Positions 1 through 8,867 of a DNA stretch of 64,000 nt are shown here, one piece after another (within the stretch, counting starts at the first letter, position 1; each line of letters begins with the position of its first letter). Position numbers and translations under genes: made by a program. The DNA comes from Cricetomys ansorgei (taxonomy: Eukaryota > Chordata > Mammalia > Rodentia > Nesomyidae), in NCBI GenBank assembly GCA_026225945.1, contig JAMJFZ010001226.1, forward strand, positions 372,001 to 436,000. The letters are read 5' to 3'. A model generated the notes under the pieces. That model ran no database searches, was not told the origin of the DNA, and worked only from the letters and a program-made list of their open reading frames with translations.

Positions 1-376
1 GGGCAGATTGCCCTCTTTGTCTAGAAAACCTTGCAAAGACACACTCCCAAAGCCGAACTGCTGCTGCATCAAACCTGGGAGAGGCATGCAGTCCAGCGGA
101 ATAACTGCTTAGGCCCCTGATGAGTTGGTGATGCTTCTCTTTCCCAAAGTGCTGGTGTTGAACTCAGCTTGCCTAGCGGTAATTTCCCAGGTAGAGTCCT
201 TCTAAAAGGAGGATTCCCTCTTTCCTTCTCTCACTCTTGCTCTTTGTACTGTATCACTTCTCACTAATAAATCTATTCTAAATATATCTGTGGCTCGTGG
301 ACGTTCTTTCAGCGGATCGACTCAGACAAAGTGAGAGTCTGTGCACAGCAAACGGCATAATTTATTTGTCCTTACA
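1..376 (+). repeat. 5' LTR of ERV copy A (3' part only)
   Basis: Positions 1-376 align end to end with the last part of the 3' LTR (about 7670-8046). The LTR ends in ACA at 376, directly before the PBS. A polyadenylation signal AATAAA is at 266-271. A TATA-like TTCTAAAAGG lies near 200-209. By eye there are about two dozen differences from the 3' LTR over this stretch. Confidence 0.9.
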
Positions 377-379
377 AAC

Positions 380-397
380 TGGCGTAGTCAGCAGGAT
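380..397 (+). other. Primer-binding site (serine tRNA type)
   Basis: TGGCGTAGTCAGCAGGAT starts 3 bases after the LTR end. It is complementary, with one mismatch, to the CCA-bearing 3' end of serine tRNA (AGA type) as I know it. The copy B site at 47322-47339 matches over all 18 bases. ERV-L elements proper use leucine tRNA, so this is a different primer class. Confidence 0.8.
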
Positions 398-643
398 CTG
401 CTGGAGAGCACAGCGATGCCTTTCTGTATTAAAAGCAAATCTGAGATAGCGTGTGTAACTTGTGAATTCCTGGCTGGGAGGACCCGCAGCTTTCTTCCCT
501 GGCCAGGGAATGGGCCCTTGGTACAGGTTTAAGTGAGCACTGGGACTGTAAGTTACAACGAGCGGATCCTCCCTTAGTTAGAAAGGTGTTGAAAACTGTC
601 CCAGTTAAAAAGGGAAATGAGTTAGTGCCCATCTCCCGTAGGG

Positions 644-1980
644 GTGGATACTGCTAGCGGCCTATCCCACGTGTGTCAGAGGGTAGATGCTCTGCTGCAA
701 GAAAAGCTTGTCTTGGAGAAGGAAAATGCTGATATGCAAAGCAAGGTAGCCATGTTACAATGTCAGAATTCTGTACTGAGGGATCAAGCGCGCGGATATC
801 AATCACTGGCCCAGAAGGCAGCTGTGCGCTGCGCCCAATATGAGTACAAGAAGAGCCGGGGCCGTGTGAACACCCGCAAAGTGCATGCTGTTATTGCTAC
901 TGCAGGGGCCAATTGGGATCCTGAGACCTGGGATGGAGACATTGGGGATGATACTGTGATGATACAGACTGGGGAGACTTGGAAGAAGAGGCCCATAAAT
1001 ATGATCAAGGGAAACATCCCCCGCTAGAGCATGCTGGACCACTGCAAGCCAAGCCCTTGCAGCGAAGGCAGGAGAAAGTTCGGGGGAATCAGAGAGACTT
1101 TACTGTGATTACTGAAGACTACTCCCAACAAGAGATTACTGATATTCTAACTAAATTTGCTCAAAAACCTGGAGAGCCACTCCTTAATTGGATGATCCCC
1201 GTAACAGATACAGGAGCTGGCGGTATTAGCGTGGATCATGTAGATGCCCAAAGATTCCTTACTATTTCTACTAATCCCTTTGTTCAGACAGCTATTCGAG
1301 ATCACCAGCATGCTGATCCCAATAATGCCTCCACCCTAACCCTAACCCTAACCCTTTTAGCATTAGCTGCCCGGGGATGTATTGCTCAATATCCCACCGA
1401 TATAATTCATGGCCAGTAGAGACACATCCTTGGTACACTCTTGAGGACGGTGTGTCTCGTTTGCAGGGGGAAGCCATGAAAACAGCTATTATGATGGGAC
1501 AAGCTGACACCTGCTTCGCGGGACCGTTAACCCCCACTCAGCGCAACCTAATAGTGCGCACTGCCCCCCCCCCGCGCCTATAAGCACCTAATGACGACTC
1601 TCCTACTGGCAGAGACAGGCTCGGCCATAGAAACAGTGTTAGAAAAAATGGCCGAGTTCAGAGATATGGGGGACTGGAGCAGTAGCACCGCTCAGCAAGA
1701 TAGAGGAAGTTTTAGCGGGCAGAAACATGGAATCCAAAACCGTATTCCTCGAAGGGAAATGTTCCAGGCACTTCTGAAGGCCGGGGTTGCACCTGAAAAC
1801 CTGAATGGTATACCCACCAAAGATATGTGGCAGAGGTACAGGGACAACGTTAAAAAAGCTAGGAAGTGAACATCAGCAAAGAGCAATCCTCTAACCCATT
1901 CACTTCAGCTTCTACTGCTCCCCCTACTGACACAGCCTGCTCTGTGTATCCTTTCCATGAGCTGGCCCTCTTGAAATAGG
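644..1980 (+). pseudogene. Defective ERV gag, copy A
   Basis: The region is in at least four frame segments: 644-1027, about 979-1419, about 1377-1583 and 1591-1869. The first segment is rich in Leu, Glu, Lys and Gln with heptad-like spacing (residues 17-60), which suggests a coiled coil of the kind found near the N-terminus of ERV-L-type Gag. The middle segments resemble a capsid domain. The apparent start is GTG where copy B has ATG (47587), and an earlier ATG-started stretch at about 416-532 ends in a stop. A run of about three CCCTAA units at 1333-1355 lies inside the capsid segment. The assignment rests on position between PBS and protease plus general character. No zinc-knuckle motif was seen. 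Confidence 0.7.
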
Positions 1981-2011
1981 GGAGAGGCCAAGCCCTGGTG
2001 ATCCATCCCGG

Positions 2012-2345
2012 AGGGCAGTTTCTAGGATTGATTTTCGCCCTCATGTTCCCATTACTATTTATTGGAAGAATGGACCGCTAACTCAGACCAGAGCATTGGT
2101 GGATACTGGGGCGGAGGCCTCCTTAATATATGGAAATCCAAGTAGATTCAAAGGAATTCCTATCACCATTACAGGATTAGGAGGTGATGAGATACAAGCA
2201 AGGCAGGTCAAAATACATATGAAAATTGGAAACTTACCTGTAGGGAATACAGTGTAGTGGTAGTTCCCATTCCTGAGTATATAATTGGAATTGACATATT
2301 ACGAGGATTGTCTCTAAAATTAGATGATGGGAATTATCACTTTGC
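2012..2345 (+). pseudogene. ERV protease, copy A (frameshifted)
   Basis: This is a retroviral aspartic protease. The catalytic triplet motif D-T-G-A is encoded at 2102-2113, preceded by hydrophobic residues, and followed by the I-Y-G-N segment common in ERV-L-type proteases. The C-terminal I-I-G-I-D-I-L motif, the usual second signature of retropepsins, is encoded at about 2281-2301 but in another frame. A one-base deletion near 2238, where copy B has an extra T, splits the gene. Protease would have been expressed as part of the gag-pro-pol precursor. Confidence 0.85.
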
Positions 2346-3611
2346 CATACGTTCACTACAGATGAATAGCATCATCGTGGGCAAACTGCATCGACCTCCT
2401 GTGCAATTACCTGAACCTACTAAGACCGTCACCTGCAGACAATACCGAATTCCAGGTGGGCACGAGGAGATCACTCAGACTATTAAAGACTATGCTAACA
2501 CCGGAGTCATGATTCCTATGACCACTGAATGGAACAACCCTACTCGGCCTGATTGTGAATCAGATGGCTCCTGGAGATGACAGTAGATCATAGGGAACTA
2601 AACAAAGTGGCTCCTCCTCCTGCTGCTGCACCAGAGGCCATCACTCCAGCAGAGAGAGTGCAGCCTCATCCTGGGACTTGCTACGCTGTTATTGACGTTG
2701 CTAATGCTTTCTCTACTGTTCCTCTTCATGAGTCCAGATGGTCTCGGTTTGCCTTTACATGGCAGGGGAGACAATACACCCTCACCCGTCTACCTCCAGG
2801 ATAGAAACATGGCCCCGCCATCTGTCACCGCTTGTAGCAGAGCTCCTGGGTAAATATATTCCAGATTCAGACACTGTGATCAGTCATTACATTGATGACA
2901 TTTCCCTTCAATCTATTAACAAGAAACAGCACAAGAGCACCTTGGAAACAGTATTCCATCATTAAAAAGTAAAGGATGGGAAATTAATCCTAAGAAGATT
3001 CACGGACCGGCCCAAGAAGTACAATTCTTGGGAATCCAGTGGAATCACGGGGCAGAAACATATGGCCTAAAGCAAAGCAGAAGGTAAGGGATTTCGCAGT
3101 TCCTAAAACTAGAAAGGACACCCGGAAGTTCATTGGCCTCTTGGACATTGGCGCAATCCCATTCCGCGTTCAGGTCAGACCTTGCGACCTCTGTACACAG
3201 TAACTGGGAAAATACCAATTTGAATGGGGAAATGAACAGCAGCAAGCATTTGAAATGGCTAAAGCTGCCATATAAGCTGCATTAGACCTCTGGCGCATTC
3301 GGGACGGCCCCCGGAATTAATGGTATCTGTGGAAGAGAATTATGCTAACTGAATAAGCTCCAGTTAGCTCATGGCAGAAGCATGAATCAAAACGAATGCC
3401 TTTGGGATTTTGGACTAGAAAATTCCCTGAGGCAGGTCAATCATGTCCTCCCTTTGAACAACAGCTGTTAGCCGCCTACTGGGCTCTAGTAGAAACAGAA
3501 CAATTAACGATTGGTCATGAAGTTCTATTACGCCCTGAAATCCCCATCATGCAATGCATTATGCGTGACCCTGCTTCTCACAAGATTGGGCATGCTCAAG
3601 AAGGAGTGTGA
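2346..3611 (+). pseudogene. ERV reverse transcriptase, copy A
   Basis: The N-terminal RT part reads in one frame to a stop at 2578-2580, then in another frame from 2577 to a TAG at 2802-2804. The palm motif around V-I-D-V-A-N-A-F is within that second piece. The catalytic Y-I-D-D box is intact at 2888-2899 but in a third frame. A later segment with the F-L-G-I-Q-W motif is near 3024-3042, and the connection region is open from 3396 to 3611. At least four frameshifts or stops prevent a functional enzyme. The family is clear from the order of motifs and from similarity to ERV-L pol. Confidence 0.88.
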
Positions 3612-4970
3612 TTAAATGGAAATGGTATATTCAGAATAGGGCTAAGCCAGGACCCAGGGGAACTCTAACTTTACATGAGCAGGTAGCTGAAGCTGCAGGA
3701 GAGGGCTCTAATTTAACACCCCCAAGTCCTGTAGAAAGCATGTCCCCTGTACAACTGAATACTGGGTATGATACATTGACTAAGCAACAGAAGGAACATG
3801 CATGGTTTACTGATGGTTCTGCTAAGTTTATAGGGCATAAGAGGTATTGGAAGGCGGGGGCCGATAATCAAAGCACCACTGTGGTGCTGGAAACTCACGG
3901 AGAAGGAGCCAGTAGTCAATTTGCTGAGCTCCAGGCAGTATACCAAGCCTTGAAGCATGAAGAAGGAGGGGAATGTCACATTTTTACGGATTCATGGGCC
4001 ATTACTAATGGGCTCCCAACTTGGATGCCTCGACGGGCTAAGGATAATTGGACAATTCGTGGGAAAAGCATTTGGGGAAGGCCAGTGTGGGAAGAAGTAT
4101 GGCAAATCATTCAAAATACTAATGTTTCTGTTTTCCATGTAGACGCTCATAGCGCTGTGTATTCCACTGATCGCAAGTACAACGCAGAAGCAGATCGTCT
4201 GGCTACCCTTTCTGAAGTGACCTGTCCCCTCCCCCGAGGGTTTAGCACAATGGATACACACAAGACAGGACATGCAGGAGCTCACGCTATGTACAGGTGG
4301 GCACAGGACCCAGGCATATCCACTCCTCTATCTGACTTAAAACAGGCTGCAGAACAATGTCCCACATGTCAGTTAGACACACAGCATGCTCTTCTCCGAA
4401 TAACAACTGGGGCATTGCACAGGGGACAGGCCCCAGCCCAGATTTGGCAAACTGATCACATTGGTTCTCTCCCTCAGTCTCCTGGATGTCAGTGTATTTG
4501 CTCGTGTGTGGATACATACTCGGGAGTGTAGGCTGCCTGTGCCTACCATAGAGCTGTTCAAAGGAATACTATTGAGACCTTAGAAATCATCGCCCTGTAT
4601 TATGGAGTACCTGTACAAATTCAGAGTGATAATGGGTCCCTTTTCAAGGGAAAAGAAATTCAAGATTATATAAATAAACAGAGTATTGAATGGATCTATC
4701 ACATCCCTTACTACCCGCAAGCGGCCGGCTTGACAGAACGAATGAATGGTTTGCTAAAAGAAAAACTTAGGAGATTGGGGAATAATTCTTACTCTAATGG
4801 GAAGGATAATTTGTTCCCGGCCCGACAGCAACTTAATAACAGGCCTATAGGACCGGGACTAACTCCACCTAGGAGAACGATGAGCCCTAACTTACAAATA
4901 AGAAAAATGTATACCTTCCAAGAAGTACAGTGGTGGAAAACAGACGAGAAGGCAATAATGGCTTTCCAAG
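3608..4970 (+). pseudogene. ERV RNase H and integrase, copy A (one in-frame stop)
   Basis: A single frame runs from 3608 through this region, interrupted only by TAG at 4529-4531. RNase H begins with the T-D-G-S motif (Asp codon 3812-3814) and includes the expected downstream Glu and Asp residues. Integrase has an N-terminal HHCC zinc-binding domain (about 4250-4372) and a catalytic core with Asp codons at 4454-4456 and 4628-4630 and the Glu codon at 4736-4738. The last two are exactly 35 residues apart, the DD35E arrangement of retroviral integrases. The TAG falls shortly after the first catalytic Asp and is also present in copy B at 51457-51459. Confidence 0.9.
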
Positions 4971-5494
4971 GGACCACTGGGTCTGCAGGTCATGATTTTC
5001 ATGCCTTGGAGAATATTTGGACAGATCCTCGGAGAATTCTAAAATGCAGGACAGGAATAGGAATCAGGATACCTCAAGGTTATTAGGGGCAAATCATTCC
5101 TAGATCCAGTCTAGCCGAAAAAGGAACCCAAATTATGGCAGGGGTAATTGACTCTGACTATAGAGGAGAAATCAAGATCATCTTGCATAACGTAGGGAGA
5201 GAAACCCTGCACTTTGTCCCCGGCTAACGTATTGCCCAACTTTTGCTGATCCCTTGTGCAACCACCAAAGAATGGACTTTCTTAGATGCAGCTCCCCCAG
5301 TCACCAGCCGACTGGGAGGTTTTCCATCTACTGACTTTATCCCTGGAGCTAAAGTCTGGCTCAAAAAACATGGCGGGGATCAACTCCGACCAGCTGAAGT
5401 CATTGCACAAGGGGATAATAGTACAGTAATTGTTATGCTCCCAGGACAAGAACATTATGAAGTGGTCCCTACTAATTTGTTTTTACGGAATTAA
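4971..5494 (+). pseudogene. ERV dUTPase domain plus downstream IN-C-like segment, copy A
   Basis: The five signature motifs of trimeric dUTPases can be followed in order. Motif 1 contains G-S-A-G-H-D (about 4978-4998). Motif 2 is the R-S-S-L-A-E-K-G box (about 5104-5127). Motif 3 is G-V-I-D-S-D-Y-R-G (about 5140-5166). Motif 4 is R-I-A-Q-L (about 5227-5241). Motif 5 is G-G-F-P-S-T-D (about 5313-5333). dUTPase lowers dUTP to keep uracil out of viral DNA. Stops at 5084-5086 and 5224-5226 break it; the first is shared with copy B and the second is not. The following segment (5341-5494) has the V-W-L and P-A-E-V pattern of an integrase C-terminal SH3-like domain, an inference from pattern only. 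Confidence 0.82.
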
Positions 5495-5509
5495 AATTAG
5501 TTTTACAGA

Positions 5510-7355
5510 AAGCTCCTGTACCCAATGGGACTACTGATACCAGTGATTTCTTGGACACCAGGATTTTCGATCCAAAGGCATCAGACAAACACCAAGGTAC
5601 AAAGGCACTGGAGATGGAAGAATGAGACTCAAAGTCGCCAACAAGAAGGTTTTCGTTGTTCTGCCAGTAACGTGTACTACTGTGAACATTACTGCTACAT
5701 CTAAAAACAATGTAACCATATGGAAGGCGGGAGGACAATATTGAGCCGTATTATCAGGTTCCTCCCCCATACATTTAACCTTTGACCCCTCTGTGAATAT
5801 TACTTGCTGCTCTGAGAACATTTCTGCTCACTCCAGTCCTACAGCCCATGGAGCTAGCCCAGGGCATGCACTTTCCCAGTGCAATGCCAGCAGAACAGAA
5901 TGCAATGGCAGTATTTCAGTCCACACCTCTCAGTTCCTGTTCTGTACTAATATTACGGAGATTACTAATAGAGCTCTTCCTTGGGTAGAACATATTTGGA
6001 TCTCTATTAGGAAACTTCTGAACTCTGCTCCTCAGATTGCTAGAATTCCTAGATCTTGCACCAATGTATCCATTGCTGCGCCAAAGAGACTGATACATTT
6101 TAATCTTACCTCTCCCCGTTACCTAAATGCCGCCGTACTAAACGTGCATGGTTCCACACACTGCTAGGAGGGGTAGGCTCTGGACTTGGATTGGCTGACT
6201 CAGTAGATTTAGAAGTATTAGCACAGAGATTAAAAACACTGGACAAGATGTTGGTGAAGCAGTCGCTATGAATGCACAATGGTTACCCTCCACCATTCTT
6301 CCACACGAACATACCTTAGGTTATCAGAAGCATATGTTACAAATATTTAGCACTACTACCGTACAACAGAACCTGAAGGATACTAACATTTCTGCCTTGT
6401 TTAACTGGACGTTATGCTCTCTACAGAATTTATACGTTTTGATCCAGAAAGAAAATGCCCAATGAACGCTAATTCAAGGCTATTCGCAAACCTGCCGGTC
6501 TCTATTACAGCTACCTGACTCCACATGGGTAGGCCAATCTAATTTACCTGTTAACTGTACTGATTCACGGTGTGTTGGCACTGTTACTGATTATACCCCT
6601 GTAGCTACCAAACTCCTGTGTGCTTTTCATACCTTGCCTGTCATAATGGATAACTATTTCCTGCACCCACAAATAGAGGGAACTCACATAGATGCTGACA
6701 ATATCACCTATAAATTGACTGAATGTATCCCCACTGAGAGAGGACCAGCATGTAATGGCTGAACCGAATAACTGAACCCTGTTTGTTATCCCATTCCACT
6801 AACGTGTGTCTCCTTACTATGTGCCCTATCACTAACTAATCTGTATTACATGAAGTTGAACCCCAACGTGTATGTTTAGCTGGCGCCAATGAAACGGAGC
6901 TCCTCAGTAAGGGACTACCATCTCCCTTCCCAGGATGTCTGCAGCATCTTGAGTTGCTCTCCTGGAGCGGTGATGCTTATTACTTACTACCCGATCTAGA
7001 GGATGATATCACCTTGACCTGGATACCAAAGTATCTTACTCCACCTCAGATTTACTTGAACCTTTCTCTTACTTCTATCTTACAAAACTCTGAAGAATTA
7101 CATTCCCACCTGAAGAATAATGAAAGAGCTTTAGAAGAACATCGTATAACAACAACTATTGTTGGTAATAAATTAATAGACCTACATAATACCATCGTAC
7201 AGGATGCTAATCATAGATGGTGGGATTTTTCATTCGGAAGCAATGCTGCTCACCGATATTTTTCTGTTTTGTTTACTCCTATGTTTATAATTATCTTGGT
7301 ATTAGTTATATTGTGTCTCTGTAACTGTTGGATGTATCAGCAAATGAAAATGTAG
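5510..7355 (+). pseudogene. Defective ERV env, copy A
   Basis: The region follows pol and precedes the 3' LTR. The start codon seen in copy B (ATG, 52435) is AAG here at 5510-5512. The surface part has many N-glycosylation sequons and cysteines. A furin-type site R-R-T-K-R is encoded at 6131-6145 and is followed by a Gly- and Leu-rich hydrophobic stretch typical of a fusion peptide. The transmembrane part ends with a hydrophobic anchor (about 7262-7325) and a short tail, stop at 7353-7355. No CX6CC motif of the gammaretroviral type was seen, so the Env class is uncertain. Frame changes and stops (for example 6162-6167, 6463-6465 and 6761-6763) make it non-functional. Confidence 0.78.
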
Positions 7356-7425
7356 TATCGGTCATTTGTATTTCAAAAGGCTCACGTTAACTATGCCTAC
7401 ACCTCGACCCAACCCTAGGACCCAA

Positions 7426-8046
7426 TGTAGGTAAAGAAATTTCAGTTGGTGGAGGCGTGGGTTGAGGCTTCGGACTATTAATGTAATGGCATGACCTGAT
7501 TTCCCCTCTTCTTCTTCTGGGTGCCTGGCCAGTGCCTGGGAAAGGAACAGGGAGGATGGTAAAGAACATTAGATAGGGCACATGGCGCACTTCACCCCCG
7601 GTGTCCCTGGCCAGGATCTGGGTGTGAACATGACTGCCAAGTGTCCCCTTGAATGCATGCCAGAAATCTGGGCAAATTGCCCCCTTTGTCTAGAAAACCT
7701 TGAAAAGACACACTCCCAAAGTTTGAGCTGCTGCTGCCTCGAACCTGGGAGAGACATGCAGTCCAGCGGAATAACTGCTTAGACCTGTGATGAGTTGGTG
7801 ATGCTTCTCTTTCCCAACGTGCTGGTGTTGGACTCAGCTTGCCTAGCGGTAATTTCCCAGGTAGAGTCCTTCTAAAAGGAGGATTCCCTCCTTCCTTCTC
7901 TCACTCTTGCTCTTTGTACTGTGTCACTTCTCACTAATAAATCTATTCTAAATATATCTGTGGCTCCTGGACGTTTCTTCAGTGGATCGAATCAGACAAA
8001 GTGCTGGTCTGTGCACAGCAAACGGCATAATTTATTTGTCGTTACA
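7426..8046 (+). repeat. 3' LTR of ERV copy A
   Basis: The LTR runs from TGTAGG at 7426 to ACA at 8046 (621 bp). It is about 62 bp shorter than either LTR of copy B, which carry an internal tandem duplication. AATAAA is present at about 7936-7941. No clear polypurine tract precedes the LTR. Confidence 0.9.
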
Positions 8047-8051
8047 GGATC
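8047..8051. other. Target-site duplication, 3' side of ERV copy A
   Basis: GGATC follows the LTR end, exactly as at 55027-55031 in copy B, whose 5' side reads GTATC (46631-46635). The empty-site equivalents are GTGCC at 17530-17534 and 37199-37203. Confidence 0.7.
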
Positions 8052-8660
8052 CTGCTGTGTTTGGTCTCCACGGGGTCTCTACCCAGTGGACAACGGGGTC
8101 TACCGAGCTGAGACAGTGTCCCAGGTCCACACAGAGGATCTCAGGACTGTGGGATGAAATCCTTGTGAAGCACACCCACCTGGAGCCACAGATGCGCCAT
8201 CTGGGAAGAAACACCAGGACTCTGAGTGTAAGCACCAGGCTGTGGAGACAGGGTCCTGAGGGAAGAGGCAAAGTCTCTTCTCTGTGGTGAGATTCCTGAG
8301 CATCAGGCAGAGTGAGCTGCCCACTGTGGTGAACTTGGACCCTGGCCTCCGTGGAGTCCTTGTGGGGCTTGCAGGCCAAGGCCTCCTGCTTTAAAGAGAG
8401 ACATCTCTCAGCTGCCTCCCAGCCTCCTTGTTGTTGCCATTGAGTTCCTGGAAGTGACTTTCTTCTAGAAGAGTCCAGGGTCTGAGCACTGAGGAGGAGA
8501 AGGAAGAGGAAGGCTGGAGAGAAGGCAGGAGCCCGGCCTGTGGGTCTCTGGTGTGCAGACAGCTTCTGGGTCAGAACGCAGAGACTCCAGGACCACAGCG
8601 CTCTGTCCGCAGCACAGGGTTCAGGCAAAGTCCGAGTCCCAGGGCGGCGACCTCTGGGTG
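8052..8660 (+). other. Class I gene 1 upstream flank
   Basis: This non-coding flank is shared with duplicons 3 and 4. It holds a segment of about 130 bp (about 8117-8250) that is also in duplicon 4 but is replaced by a shorter sequence in duplicon 3 and in the orphan flank at 17.5 kb. I see no gene in it. Confidence 0.75.
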
Positions 8661-8673
8661 GGGAGCCCAGAGC

Positions 8674-8828
8674 TGGGGACTCCCCATCTCCCCGGTTCAC
8701 TTCTCCAGCTCCTGACCTGTGCTGGGCCCTTCTGCCCGGACACTGGTGACAACTGCGCAGTTCTCACCCCCATTGGGTGGGGACACCCCGGAGACCCAAT
8801 CAGCGTGGCCGCGGGCACAGGTTATAAA
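8674..8828 (+). promoter_or_regulatory. MHC class I promoter, gene 1
   Basis: The classical class I order is visible. An enhancer A kappa-B site GGGGACTCCCC is at 8675-8685. An ISRE-like GGTTCACTTCTCC is at 8694-8706, missing one T of the TTTC core kept in genes 2-4. An X2-like TGACAACTGCGC is at 8747-8758. An inverted CCAAT (ATTGG) is at 8771-8775, CCAAT at 8796-8800 and TATAAA at 8823-8828. The ISRE change should weaken interferon response; that is an inference. Confidence 0.85.
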
Positions 8829-8867
8829 GTCCACGCAGACCGCGGAAGTCAGACGCGCAGATCCGAG

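Larger units (their letters stand above)
1..8046 (+). mobile_element. ERV copy A, class III (ERV-L-like) provirus with env, 5' end cut by window
   Basis: This is a provirus with the order partial 5' LTR, PBS, gag, pro, RT, RNase H, integrase, dUTPase, env, 3' LTR. The protease (DTGA), the integrase with DD35E spacing and a dUTPase placed after integrase resemble the ERV-L group, whose described members carry dUTPase at the end of pol. The env region is unusual, because the classical human and mouse ERV-L elements are described as lacking env. All genes are broken by frameshifts and stops, so this copy is not coding-competent. It is about 95% or more similar by eye to copy B at 46636-55026 and shares its 3' integration junction. 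The first roughly 300 bases of its 5' LTR lie outside the window. Confidence 0.93.

Noticed and set aside
7381..7425. Polypurine tract before the 3' LTR
   Set aside because: The bases directly before TGTAGG are pyrimidine-rich in both copies, so no convincing tract could be marked.
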